Shown: piece after piece, positions 1 to 9,681 of the stretch
How positions within the stretch are numbered: the stretch's first letter is position 1
How the letters are laid out: each line of letters starts with the position of its first letter
Assembly: GCA_003247135.1 (NCBI GenBank)
Contig: QKAW01000006.1
Coordinates: 1-64,000 of the forward strand
Length of the DNA: 64,000 nt
Source of the DNA: Spirochaetales bacterium
Lineage (GTDB): Bacteria; Spirochaetota; Spirochaetia; DSM-2461
Direction of reading: 5' to 3'
Notes under the pieces: generated by a model
Database searches by the model: none
Seen by the model: the letters and a program-made list of their open reading frames with translations, nothing else
What the model was told of the DNA's origin: nothing
Position numbers and translations under genes: made by a program

Positions 1-1688
1 TGCAGGACATGGAATTTACAATTGAGAAAGGAAAACTCTATCTTTTACAAACCAGAATTGGAAAAAGAACAGGTCAGGCTGCTGTTAAAGTAGCTGTTGA
101 TCTGGTAAACGAGGGTTTAATTACTAAAGAAGAGGCCTTAATGAGGGTAACTCCTTCCCAGTTGGATCAGCTTCTTCACCCAATGATAGATCCTAAAACA
201 CTAAATGATTTAAAACCTATTGCTAAAGGATTAAATGCATCCCCAGGGGCTGCTTGGGGGGAAATTGTCTTCAATCCGGAAGATGCTGAGGCTCAGGCTG
301 CTAAAGGGAGAACAGTACTTTTAGTACGTCGAGAGACTTCACCAGAGGATATTGGTGGTATGAATGTTGCACAGGGAATTTTAACAGCCACAGGTGGAAT
401 GACAAGCCATGCAGCGGTTGTTGCCAGAGGGATGGGTAAACCATGTGTCGCAGGTTGTAAGGATATTGAAATATCCGGGCAGGCAATGAAGGTTGGTAAA
501 GATTATTTTAAAGAAGGTGATATAATAACTATAGATGGAAGCAGTGGTTATGTATATAGCGGAAAATGCTCTCTTGTATTTCCTGAATTAACTGGAGATC
601 TGGAGGAATTTCTAGGCTGGAGTGATGCTGTTCGATTAGAAGCTAAAAGAGATGGAGTAAAGGATGGTTTCCAAGTAAGAGCAAATGCTGATCTGCCTAT
701 AGATGCCAAAAGAGCCAGAGAGTTTGGAGCTGTAGGAATTGGGCTTTGCAGAACTGAGCATATGTTTTTTGACGAAGAGAAGCTGGAACATTTTAGAAGA
801 ATGATTGTAGCTGACAGCTTGAAAGAACGAATTGATTCCCTTGAATCAATTAAAAAAATGCAGATTAGTGATTTTGAAGGAATCTTTGAGGTTATGGATG
901 GTCTTCCTGTAACAATACGTTTACTGGATCCTCCTCTTCACGAGTTTGTTCCAGGGGATGAGTTTGACGGCTTGGCAAAGATGCTGCATAAGAATGTTGA
1001 TGAGTTAAAATTAAGAATAGAGTCTTTAAAAGAGCAGAATCCAATGCTTGGACATAGAGGATGCAGGCTTGGTATTACCTATCCTGAAATCTACGACATG
1101 CAGGTTGAAGCCATTATTTCAGGTGCAGTGAACTGTAAGAAAAGAGGAATTGATGTCTACCCTGAAATAATGATTCCACTTGTTGGAACTGTAAATGAAT
1201 TAAAAATCTTGAGAGAGCGATCACTGGAAATTATAAATAGACTTTTTAAAGAATTTGCTGAAGAAGTGCCTTATAAAATTGGAACTATGATCGAAATTCC
1301 AAGAGCTGCCTTAACAGCTGACAAAATTGCTGAATATGCAGACTTCTTCTCTTTTGGTACTAACGATTTAACACAGATGACATTTGGTTATTCAAGAGAC
1401 GATGTTGGTTCATTTGTTCCTGAGTATTTAAGCAAGAAAATTCTAAAAGAGGATCCATTCCAGGTCTTGGATGAAGAGGGTGTTGGTCAGCTAATTAACA
1501 CTGCTGTACAAAAAGGACGAATGGTTAAAAATGATCTTAAAATGTCAATTTGCGGTGAACATGGAGGTGAAGCAAAATCAATAGAGTTTGTATATAAAGC
1601 CGGGTTAAATCTCGTCTCATGCTCTCCATTTAGAGTACCTCTTGCTAGATTGGCAGGAGCACAATCTGTGATAAGGAATAGAAAATAG
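1..1688 (+). CDS. ppdK: pyruvate, phosphate dikinase, C-terminal part (5' end outside window)
   Basis: Interconverts pyruvate, ATP and phosphate with PEP, AMP and pyrophosphate; cytoplasmic, often a glycolytic enzyme in anaerobes. The reading frame is open to the window edge (codons run from base 3), so the N-terminal ATP-grasp domain is missing and the first ATG at base 9 is internal. Visible parts are the end of the nucleotide-binding region (LLQTR), the phosphohistidine swivelling domain with the TSHAAVVARGMGKP signature near residue 130 of the visible part, and the PEP/pyruvate TIM barrel with GHRGCRLG, FGTNDLTQMTFGYSRDD and the catalytic Cys in SICGEHGG near residue 513. The C-terminus is complete. 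PEP synthase and enzyme I share the fold, but these signatures fit PPDK best. Confidence 0.95.
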   Translation, partial: QDMEFTIEKGKLYLLQTRIGKRTGQAAVKVAVDLVNEGLITKEEALMRVTPSQLDQLLHPMIDPKTLNDLKPIAKGLNASPGAAWGEIVFNPEDAEAQAAKGRTVLLVRRETSPEDIGGMNVAQGILTATGGMTSHAAVVARGMGKPCVAGCKDIEISGQAMKVGKDYFKEGDIITIDGSSGYVYSGKCSLVFPELTGDLEEFLGWSDAVRLEAKRDGVKDGFQVRANADLPIDAKRAREFGAVGIGLCRTEHMFFDEEKLEHFRRMIVADSLKERIDSLESIKKMQISDFEGIFEVMDGLPVTIRLLDPPLHEFVPGDEFDGLAKMLHKNVDELKLRIESLKEQNPMLGHRGCRLGITYPEIYDMQVEAIISGAVNCKKRGIDVYPEIMIPLVGTVNELKILRERSLEIINRLFKEFAEEVPYKIGTMIEIPRAALTADKIAEYADFFSFGTNDLTQMTFGYSRDDVGSFVPEYLSKKILKEDPFQVLDEEGVGQLINTAVQKGRMVKNDLKMSICGEHGGEAKSIEFVYKAGLNLVSCSPFRVPLARLAGAQSVIRNRK

Positions 1689-1712
1689 TTTCGATATGTG
1701 TATAATGTTAAT

Positions 1713-2408
1713 ATGAACAATTTTTTGACAATTAAAAAGATTTTAGTTGATAGTGTGGCTCTTTACAAGTCACACTTTTTATTAATGACAATAATGATTA
1801 GTGCTGTATTATTACCCTATAGTTATATGATGAAATTTGATAATCTTCCAGATTTTTTTATAGTGCTAATACCTGTATTTATTATAGCTTTTTTATCAGT
1901 TGAAATAATTTCCACAAGGCTTGTTGCAACAAGTTATATGGAAATGGAGTTTAATCTAAAAAGTGAAATTATATATAGTATAAAAAGATCTATACCATAT
2001 CTGTTTGTGATTCTTGTTGGGGGTATTATATCCTTTATAGGTTACTCTATGCTGGTTATACCTGGTGTAATAATTTCAATGATTGTTAATTTAGTTAAGG
2101 TCGATTTTTTAACCTACAATTTTTCTTTGATCTCATCATTAAAGAATATTTTTACACTTTTAAAAGAAGGAGCTTTTAGTAAGTTATTTATAATTTACAT
2201 TTTACCAACTCTACTGCAATTTCTGTTTGCACTCTTTCTTAATCCATACTTAGCTAAAGGTGGCCTTGAAGAGAGTCTCTACAATATATTTCCTTATTTA
2301 ATAGGTTTTTTAATAGTAATATTCCCTGTATCTATCTGTTTCAGAGATTCAGTTTACTTTAATCTACTTAAATATAAACACTCAAATCCTACCGACCAGC
2401 TCGTATAG
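1713..2408 (+). CDS. polytopic membrane protein of unknown function
   Basis: About 231 residues with several strongly hydrophobic segments, for example around residues 22-40, 43-65, 90-130, 155-180 and 195-215, so an inner-membrane protein with about six helices. I do not recognise the family. A GTG at 1698 would add five residues, but neither start has a Shine-Dalgarno sequence. TATAAT at 1701-1706 lies exactly six bases before the ATG at 1713, so a leaderless transcript starting at this ATG is the best reading. It follows ppdK by 24 bases, and its last 27 bases overlap the 3' end of mutL on the other strand. Confidence 0.7.
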   Translation: MNNFLTIKKILVDSVALYKSHFLLMTIMISAVLLPYSYMMKFDNLPDFFIVLIPVFIIAFLSVEIISTRLVATSYMEMEFNLKSEIIYSIKRSIPYLFVILVGGIISFIGYSMLVIPGVIISMIVNLVKVDFLTYNFSLISSLKNIFTLLKEGAFSKLFIIYILPTLLQFLFALFLNPYLAKGGLEESLYNIFPYLIGFLIVIFPVSICFRDSVYFNLLKYKHSNPTDQLV

Positions 2409-4127
2409 CTCTTTTTTGGTAAGTTCAAACCATATAGGCCTACCATGTGGACATCTTGCTTCATCAAGATCAAAAGCTGCATCAATAATCTCTCTTGCAG
2501 CTACACTATCTATTGGATCTCCCTCTTTTATTGCACTTTTGCAGGCAAGGGAGTCAAATAGTTCTCGTTGAATATCATTTTTTGTCCCTCTTTGGCTTTT
2601 GACAAAACTAATAATCTCTGAGTCTGAAAGTTTACAAAAGCTTGGAAGATCCGTAATTCTGGCATTGTCATTGTTTAAAAATTGAATCTGAATACCCAAT
2701 TCATTATAAGTATTCATATTATTCCTAATTAGATTTATCTCCTCTTGTGTAACTTCAAAGTCTATTGGCAACAGCAGTTTCTGAGAATTTACTTTTTGAC
2801 CAGATATTTTATTATACAAAATTCTTTCATGTGTGGCATGCTGATCTATTATATATAGAGTATTATTCATCTCTACAAGTAAAAACAGATCCATAATCTG
2901 TCCCAGATATCTATAGTTATATTTACTGTCTTTTTTACTGTATAGTTGTTTTTTGTCAGAAAATATTGGTGCTTTTTCAAGAAATGATTCCATTTTTTCC
3001 TTGTATGCGACTTTTTCTATTACTGGTGTTGATGGTCTGTAATTACTGAATGAAACCCTTTTTTGTTCACTATCCTTATAATTAAGACCTTCAATAAAAT
3101 TTTCTTTTATTTCAATATCCCTGTTTTTAATAATGCTATAGTGATACTGATTTAAAAAAGTTTTAACCAGTTCAACCAATCTATGGTGGATGGTTTGGAG
3201 GTTTTTAAATTTTGCCTCCTTTTTCGCAGGATGTATATTAAAGTCTATAAGTGAGGGATCTACATCTATGAATATAAATGCAATGGGAAAATTTCCACCT
3301 GGAAGTACTTCATTATAACCATACTGGAGAGCCTGTATAAAGGCAAATTCTGTAATTCTCCTTTTATTAGTATAGATATGCATATATTTTCTATCTTTCC
3401 TGCTTAATTCAGGTCTGCCTAAAACAGCAGAAATAGAGAAACCATCTTCAACGCAACTTATTTCTCCAATAAGTGAACTGTTGAATTTACCTTTAAAACA
3501 GTTTAAAACCCTCTCTTTTAGGGAAGATGATGGTAAAAAAAGATCCATTTTATTCTCATTATAGAGTTTAAAATTTATTTCAGGAAAGGGTAGTGCTTTT
3601 TCTATAAATGTATTTCTGCATAGGGACATCTCTGCCGATGGTTTTTTTAAAAATTTCCGCCTTGCAGGTATTGAGTAAAAAAGGTCAGAAGCATCAATTA
3701 TTGAACCCTTAGTTCCCCTATACTCTTCAAGAGATAAGAGTTCTCCTCCATGAACTACAAGTTTATATGCAGAACCTTCTTCCTGTTTACTAACAATTGT
3801 TAGTTTTGTACAGGTCGAAATACTGGATAATGCCTCCCCACGAAATCCAAGACTCTTTAAAGTTAGCAAATCATCTTCAGTAGTTATTTTGCTGGTTGCA
3901 TGGGGTAAATAGCAAAGTTCCAAATCTTCTTTACTCATACCACTACCATTATCTACAATTCTGATATTTGAAACTCCACCACTTTCAATATAGAGGGATA
4001 TATCTCTGCTTCCTGCATCAATTGAATTATCCAGAAGTTCACGTACAACGGAGTAGGGTCTATCTATAACTTCTCCTGCAGCAATTTTCTTTGCTACCAG
4101 GTCATTTAATTTTTTTACGGGTTTCAT
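2382..4127 (-). CDS. mutL: DNA mismatch repair protein MutL
   Basis: Couples MutS mismatch recognition to strand incision and excision. The N-terminal GHKL ATPase is plain: NSIDAG (N box), DNGSGM and GFRGEALSSI within about the first 100 residues. The C-terminal dimerisation/endonuclease domain carries DQHATHER (near residue 428), ACKSAIK and the terminal CPHGRP motif. The Asp, His and first Glu of the endonuclease motif are kept; the second Glu of the DQHA-X2-E-X4-E pattern is Asn. This suggests a nicking-type MutL as in MutH-less bacteria. At 581 residues it is of ordinary length. It lies downstream of the 4195-5586 gene, separated by a strong terminator. Confidence 0.96.
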   Translation of the reverse strand: MKPVKKLNDLVAKKIAAGEVIDRPYSVVRELLDNSIDAGSRDISLYIESGGVSNIRIVDNGSGMSKEDLELCYLPHATSKITTEDDLLTLKSLGFRGEALSSISTCTKLTIVSKQEEGSAYKLVVHGGELLSLEEYRGTKGSIIDASDLFYSIPARRKFLKKPSAEMSLCRNTFIEKALPFPEINFKLYNENKMDLFLPSSSLKERVLNCFKGKFNSSLIGEISCVEDGFSISAVLGRPELSRKDRKYMHIYTNKRRITEFAFIQALQYGYNEVLPGGNFPIAFIFIDVDPSLIDFNIHPAKKEAKFKNLQTIHHRLVELVKTFLNQYHYSIIKNRDIEIKENFIEGLNYKDSEQKRVSFSNYRPSTPVIEKVAYKEKMESFLEKAPIFSDKKQLYSKKDSKYNYRYLGQIMDLFLLVEMNNTLYIIDQHATHERILYNKISGQKVNSQKLLLPIDFEVTQEEINLIRNNMNTYNELGIQIQFLNNDNARITDLPSFCKLSDSEIISFVKSQRGTKNDIQRELFDSLACKSAIKEGDPIDSVAAREIIDAAFDLDEARCPHGRPIWFELTKKELYELVGRI

Positions 4128-4142
4128 AAGATAATTGTAGCA

Positions 4143-4178
4143 AATAAAAGCCCCATAAGTAAGTATGGAGCTTTTATT
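4143..4178 (-). terminator. intrinsic terminator downstream of the outer-membrane protein gene
   Basis: A long inverted repeat pairs AATAAAAGC-CCCATA with TATGG-GCTTTTATT around a six-base loop with one mismatch. On the minus strand the stem ends in a T-rich tract. It separates the 4195-5586 gene from mutL. Confidence 0.75.
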
Positions 4179-4194
4179 AATCTAAATAAAACTT

Positions 4195-5586
4195 TTAGAG
4201 TTTGAAATTTACTGCTAATTGAGAGTTAATAATCCACTTCTCAGTTTCAGCTTCATTTACAGGTATTGTTGCCGGGTTATCTTTTGCATCTCTATTATAC
4301 TTTATGTCTACTATGTAGGATATAACCATATTTCCCATATAGTAGCTTAGGTTTCCACCAATTACAGCATTAGTAGGATCAATTAGTGAGTCAATAAACA
4401 TAGATTTATCAAGACCTTCTTTTAAGTAGAAAAAGTCCGCACTAACAATCTTTAATAACTCATTATCAAGATGCAGTGTTCCTTTAAGGCTAGGATATAA
4501 CTGAGGAGCTTCTTTTGCACTTAATGTAGGTTTTTCTGCTAAAAGAGTTAGCAATCCACTAACCTGTGCATTAAATGATACGATTTTTGGTATCTCAAAA
4601 CCAAATATAGCATCCATATCCTTTTTAGCTGGGATATCCATATCAGATGTAGATAAACCTTTGTAAATCTGGTAATTTGTTCCAGTTCTGTTTATATCAT
4701 AACTAGCTTTAAAATAGTTGGAAATATAGTTTTTCTGTTGATCAATATACTGAATTCTATAGTTTAATAGACTGATGATTTTACCACCAACACCAGCTAG
4801 AAATGCATCAGGCTTCATAATATCAACAGATCTCTGATATACAAGATCACTATAAACATCAACTGTGATTATTGGAGTATCAATAAAAGGAATTGTCACA
4901 TCAACACCGTTTATTGTAACTTCGTTTTTAACATCATAAGCTGTTAGAGGATCATAAAAAAACGGATCCCTGTCCATTACTCTTGTTGCACCAATTTCTA
5001 TATTTGATATAACCGGTACAGAAAGAAATTTAAATGGTCTAACATATCCTCTTAAACCAATAACATCAAGTGCCGCAATATTTCCTACAAAAGATTCAAA
5101 TCCAAGGTATGGAAAATCAAACAGGTTCCCATCAAAGTCAAAAGCTAAACCAAATAATCTTTTTGCAGGCATAAACTGCATATTGGAATAATCACTTAAT
5201 ATTGACCCGTTCCCTAGGGTTGCACCACTGAACTGACCAGCTTTCAAATAAAAATTCTCATTTTTATTACCTAATCTTATATAGGCTATTTTAGGAAGAT
5301 AAAGGGAAAGATAGTCCTGAAATGTACCATTCTCAATAATCCAGTCTTTTTCATAAATTGCAAAAGATGGAGTATCACCACTAATCTTAATTGAAAATCT
5401 AAGGTCAACATTTAGACCGATACCGAAAAAGCCTAAATTTAATTCAGGCATTAATGCTACTGATTGATAGCTTGAGCCACCGATAGTCTGATTGCTTAAA
5501 CCAATACCCATTCCAACATCGCTTTCCTGGCTAAATATTGAAAAAGTTACAGATAAGCATAGTAACAAAATAATTATCTTTTTCAT
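4195..5586 (-). CDS. probable outer-membrane protein
   Basis: Has a clear Sec signal peptide: a MKKIIILLLCLSVTFSIFS hydrophobic core with cleavage near residue 19-20. The mature part alternates polar and hydrophobic residues with many Gly/Tyr/Phe and ends in LAVNFKL, as expected for a beta-barrel. I cannot name a family; it is most like lineage-specific spirochaetal surface or porin-like proteins. The ATG is preceded by AAGGAG at a good distance. A TTACTT-17-TATAAT promoter lies just upstream, so it can be transcribed separately from the giant protein gene before it. A terminator follows. Confidence 0.6.
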   Translation of the reverse strand: MKKIIILLLCLSVTFSIFSQESDVGMGIGLSNQTIGGSSYQSVALMPELNLGFFGIGLNVDLRFSIKISGDTPSFAIYEKDWIIENGTFQDYLSLYLPKIAYIRLGNKNENFYLKAGQFSGATLGNGSILSDYSNMQFMPAKRLFGLAFDFDGNLFDFPYLGFESFVGNIAALDVIGLRGYVRPFKFLSVPVISNIEIGATRVMDRDPFFYDPLTAYDVKNEVTINGVDVTIPFIDTPIITVDVYSDLVYQRSVDIMKPDAFLAGVGGKIISLLNYRIQYIDQQKNYISNYFKASYDINRTGTNYQIYKGLSTSDMDIPAKKDMDAIFGFEIPKIVSFNAQVSGLLTLLAEKPTLSAKEAPQLYPSLKGTLHLDNELLKIVSADFFYLKEGLDKSMFIDSLIDPTNAVIGGNLSYYMGNMVISYIVDIKYNRDAKDNPATIPVNEAETEKWIINSQLAVNFKL

Positions 5587-5606
5587 TATTAAACTCCTTA
5601 ATTAAT

Positions 5607-5635
5607 ATTATAACAATATTATAATACAAAAGTAA
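5607..5635 (-). promoter_or_regulatory. sigma-70-type promoter for the outer-membrane protein gene
   Basis: On the minus strand TTACTT (5635-5630) and TATAAT (5612-5607) are 17 bases apart, about 20 bases before the ATG at 5586. The region also holds tandem AATATTATAA units whose role is unknown. Confidence 0.5.
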
Positions 5636-5644
5636 CACTTTTTT

Positions 5645-8600
5645 TTAAAATATAATTTTTATATTGATTCCTGCTTCTAAATTAAGTTTATTTTCTCCAT
5701 AAGTTTTATATCCAATGTCAATAAACATACTTGTCTCATTGGAATCTTTGATCTCTAAAGTTGTTTCATGCTTAAAACCAAACATAAATTTGCTATTAAG
5801 CTCTTCATAGTTAATGTAGACTTTCTCTTTATGTTTGTAGTTGTATGGACTATTAAAGGCTTTGTTTATAAGTGGTATTATAAAAACCGGTCCTGATTTA
5901 CCTACCCAATTATACTGGGAATTAAACTGATTTTTTATTCCCGCATTGGAAAATACTATATCGTTTGTAATATCAAGCAATATATTTGTCGAAAATTCCT
6001 TTAATAAATTACTATACCAGGTAATTTTTTGAGAGTTTTCACTTTTTTCGATATTATATGTATTTGTAAAATTTAATCTGTTTTTAAAAAGTGAGTTCTT
6101 TGTAAAGTCCATACCAACTGATATATCTGTATTTGTAATTTCCTGACTGCTTTTCTTTGAAAATTCCTTTTTATACTCTCCATTAATCTTGTTTGGTATT
6201 ATAAAATTTAATATAAAATCATTTAAATAATTATTCTCTATTTTTAGTTTAATTATGGATTTCAGTAATAAATCAGAGTAATTATAATTATAAAATATAC
6301 TTCTCTGATCTGAGATAAAGATATCATATAAATTCATCATTATAAATGGATTATACATTGTAAAATTATTTATATAGTACTCGGCTGACTCCAGTAATGA
6401 GTTTTTTACTATATTTTCAGAGCCTGTTCTGTATTCAGATGAGATTGTTGGGGTAATTGAAAAATTATCCATTTGCAGCTCTGGTGAAAACAGTAGGGAA
6501 TACAGATTGGAGTTTTTATATGAACTCCTGGTTTGATCAATTTTTCCATTAAGCTCTGTAGTAAATTTCAATAGTGGTATTGTTAGTGATAGGGTGATAT
6601 TTCCATCTATACTATTTTTTTTATTTAGCTCGGCTTCAGGTAATATCTCCAGGTAACTGGTTAGGAGTTCATTTTCAAGGTTATTTAGGCTACCATTTTT
6701 TTCCTGATCCAGAGTCAGTTTGTTCTCAAGTTTAATAAAATTAAAATCCAGAGTTAGGTCCGCTTTAGATATACGGTTTGATACTGTTTCAGTACCGGTA
6801 TTACTTAGTGAAATTTCCATTTTTAATGGTTTGGTTTTAAACTCTAAACTACTAACTCTATAACTGTGTTTGTTATATTCAAAACTATCTTTAACTAAAA
6901 AAGGAGAGTTAAAATTGGGGAATTTAATATAGTAGCTGAGCCCAAGAGAGCTATTTGCAAAAGTAAATGATGTTCCTAGGGAAAAAAGAAGCAGATTAAA
7001 TTGAACTGAGTTAACTCCATAATATGAGTATAAATCTAAATAGTTAATCTTGTTAAAAAGCTCAAATTTTACACTATTTAATATCGGGATAGAAAATATA
7101 TCTATATTAATATTAGGTGAAAAAGCAACATCTAGTGAACTTTCAGCAGTTAGTTCCAGTTTCGGATCATTTAATGAAATTTCAGATATTTCCAGCTTTC
7201 CCGGAGAATAGCTGTTAATAGACAGTTCAATTTGGCTTACACTTCTTTTATTATTAAAGCTAAAAGTACTTTCAATACTGTTCTGATCATTTAAATAGAT
7301 TTGTCTCTCTTCTAATAGTATTTTAACTCTATTTAATCCAGGAACTAAATTTTTTGCAGGTATCGTAAAGCTCCCAATTATTTCATTAAAATTCTTCAAA
7401 TCTATTTTTAGTAAACTTTCTCTGTTTAAAAATTCAGTATTAAACAGTGTAAATTCAATACTGCTATAATTATTCATATCTATACTATTAATTCTTGAAG
7501 ATATTTCCAGGCTCTCACCAGCTTTATCTGAAGTAATTAGAAGATTATCTTCATTTTTTAGTAGGTTGATATCATTTTTGTTAATTGACAGGGTATCTCC
7601 ACTAAAGGAAATATTTTTTATTAGAAACAAGTTTTCACCACCACTTGTTACGGAAACTTTTATACTATCTAATAGTGCAAGTTTTTCTCTATCTGCTCTG
7701 TCAAAAATTATACTGTAAGTTTTAAAGTTATCCAGATGTTGTTTAATTAGTATTGTTTTTTCAAACTCTTTTCCAGCCGCACCAATGAATGTGAATTTTA
7801 TTTCCTGTTCATCTAGTAAATTAGCAATGTCAAAATGTAATAATCCTGCCCATGAGTAATCACCACTATATTCATCAAGTTTTATTGTTAGACTACTGGT
7901 CTCTTCATCTTTAAGTTCATTTGTTTCAAAAAGTATAGTTTTAAAATTTGTTTTCTGAATTTTGCAATTAATTAAATAATTAGAATCAGTACTTATTATC
8001 GGTATCTCATTTATCTTGTCCAAAGTTACTGGCTGATAATCCCCACTTCTTTTAACTAAACTAAATAGAGAATCATCAGGCTCTTTTATTATTAAACTTG
8101 TTAATGGGATAAGTAGTTCATTTGTTTTGTAAGAAAAAAGCTGGTATTTTCCAATAGTGTTTGGGTTTGTTAGCTTTATTGAGTTACTAAAAACAGCTTC
8201 AGTGTTATCATTGGTATAAGAGAGGCTTGTTTTTGAATCAATTAAACCAATACTTTCATTATCTTCAGTTGTAAAGTCTGATGAAGGAATATCCCAATCA
8301 ACAGTATTAGACCCTTCTATTCCAAAATTATCGTTAATTAAAAAATTGCTACCATAAGAAAAAATTGCATTATTTATACCGGGCTGGGCATCAACTTTAT
8401 AATTGATCAAAATTTCATCAAATGGTGTAACTGCTTTATTTAAGTTTAAATCTCCACTTTCTGAATTATAGTCAAAATTGTTGTAATTAAGGCCATTTAA
8501 AGTAACATTTATACTATTTTCCTTTGCTTCTTTGGGTAATATAAAAGATTCTATTTTATCGTAATTCCTATACTCTATAATTTTACTATTGATAATGGAA

Positions 8601-9673
8601 TTTCCTACAATTGAGTAAATTTCACTATCTGTTTGAACAAAAGGATATTTGTCATCAGTACTATCTGAATTTTTAAAAATTAGTAAATTATCTTTTATAC
8701 TGTACTGAAGTGTTTTTTCCCCATTAATGTATATCTCAGATTTTTCTAAATCACCTGATAAAACCTTTTCCAGATCATAACAGCCCAAATGTTCATAGGG
8801 AGTTATTTCTCCTTTTTCAAATAGCTTGATGTATGTAATATTGTTTTTGATAATTGTATTATTTGCAAAATACTCATCAAAATTCTTCCATGGATAAATC
8901 TCTATGGGTATTTCTTTAGTTTCCAGATAGGTTTTAATTAGATCAATATTATCAGTTGATATTTCTAAATAAATATTGTCAAAGGAAGAATTCTCAATTT
9001 TAAGGGAGTTATCATATTTATCATATATATACTCCTGAGAATTTATGATTTTAAAATTATCATCTGAAAAGCTATATAAATCCAGATCAAATCCATTAAA
9101 TGATGGAAGTATAAAATATACACCTCGTTGATAATTATTTAATGGAATTAATTCTTTTTTTACTATGTTGTAACCTCTGTATTCTAAAGATCTTTTTTGT
9201 TCACTTGATACTCTTCCCAGTAATTCATGGGTTGTTTGTTCTGTTTGCAATTTTATACGAAATCCAGGAGATCTGTTTTTATTTATTGGAGGAGTGTAAC
9301 CTGCATACTTGGAAATATTGAGGTCATCATTTCCAACTCTGATCTCGCTAATAATAGTTTCAGGGCTTTGATATCCAAGGAGGAAAATATTTTCCTCCAT
9401 GTTTTTAACTATTTTTGTTTCAAAAAAAAACTTATTAAATAACCAGAGTGATGCAGTTAAATCAGGTAATTGAGAGAATGCTATATTTTCAATTGCAGAT
9501 GATATGTTTCCTTCAGCAAAAGTTGTTAGATTGAACTTCCAGGATCCTTCAAGATTCAGGTACAAATCATTTTTACCAAGAAGATCAACTGAGAATAGTG
9601 TTGTCCCATCTTTTGTCTGTGAATATAAAAGTGATGTTGTTAAAATAATAAACAGGAATAGGATTTTCCTCAT
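5645..9673 (-). CDS. giant secreted/outer-membrane protein, faintly SprA-like
   Basis: 1342 residues with a signal peptide (MRKILFLFIILTTSLLYSQ, cleavage near residue 19). No membrane helix follows, and long stretches alternate polar and hydrophobic residues to an aromatic-rich C-terminal part ending NIKIIF, which suggests an outer-membrane barrel. Residues about 80-230 (pattern Y-x5-IIxEI-x2-GN-x2-L, then ordered beta segments) and repeated short motifs such as FDYNSESGDLNLN recall parts of the Bacteroidetes SprA translocon, but this is recognition by eye and weak. The middle (about 600-780) looks like beta-sandwich domains. It lies between the ComFB gene (8-base gap) and an outer-membrane protein gene on the same strand. 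Composition matches its neighbours. Confidence 0.5.
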   Translation of the reverse strand: MRKILFLFIILTTSLLYSQTKDGTTLFSVDLLGKNDLYLNLEGSWKFNLTTFAEGNISSAIENIAFSQLPDLTASLWLFNKFFFETKIVKNMEENIFLLGYQSPETIISEIRVGNDDLNISKYAGYTPPINKNRSPGFRIKLQTEQTTHELLGRVSSEQKRSLEYRGYNIVKKELIPLNNYQRGVYFILPSFNGFDLDLYSFSDDNFKIINSQEYIYDKYDNSLKIENSSFDNIYLEISTDNIDLIKTYLETKEIPIEIYPWKNFDEYFANNTIIKNNITYIKLFEKGEITPYEHLGCYDLEKVLSGDLEKSEIYINGEKTLQYSIKDNLLIFKNSDSTDDKYPFVQTDSEIYSIVGNSIINSKIIEYRNYDKIESFILPKEAKENSINVTLNGLNYNNFDYNSESGDLNLNKAVTPFDEILINYKVDAQPGINNAIFSYGSNFLINDNFGIEGSNTVDWDIPSSDFTTEDNESIGLIDSKTSLSYTNDNTEAVFSNSIKLTNPNTIGKYQLFSYKTNELLIPLTSLIIKEPDDSLFSLVKRSGDYQPVTLDKINEIPIISTDSNYLINCKIQKTNFKTILFETNELKDEETSSLTIKLDEYSGDYSWAGLLHFDIANLLDEQEIKFTFIGAAGKEFEKTILIKQHLDNFKTYSIIFDRADREKLALLDSIKVSVTSGGENLFLIKNISFSGDTLSINKNDINLLKNEDNLLITSDKAGESLEISSRINSIDMNNYSSIEFTLFNTEFLNRESLLKIDLKNFNEIIGSFTIPAKNLVPGLNRVKILLEERQIYLNDQNSIESTFSFNNKRSVSQIELSINSYSPGKLEISEISLNDPKLELTAESSLDVAFSPNINIDIFSIPILNSVKFELFNKINYLDLYSYYGVNSVQFNLLLFSLGTSFTFANSSLGLSYYIKFPNFNSPFLVKDSFEYNKHSYRVSSLEFKTKPLKMEISLSNTGTETVSNRISKADLTLDFNFIKLENKLTLDQEKNGSLNNLENELLTSYLEILPEAELNKKNSIDGNITLSLTIPLLKFTTELNGKIDQTRSSYKNSNLYSLLFSPELQMDNFSITPTISSEYRTGSENIVKNSLLESAEYYINNFTMYNPFIMMNLYDIFISDQRSIFYNYNYSDLLLKSIIKLKIENNYLNDFILNFIIPNKINGEYKKEFSKKSSQEITNTDISVGMDFTKNSLFKNRLNFTNTYNIEKSENSQKITWYSNLLKEFSTNILLDITNDIVFSNAGIKNQFNSQYNWVGKSGPVFIIPLINKAFNSPYNYKHKEKVYINYEELNSKFMFGFKHETTLEIKDSNETSMFIDIGYKTYGENKLNLEAGINIKIIF

Positions 9674-9681
9674 CTAAACTA

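Noticed and set aside
5601-5626. Tandem AATATTATAA units as a repeat element
   Set aside because: Only two short AT-rich copies overlapping a promoter; they are explained by base composition.
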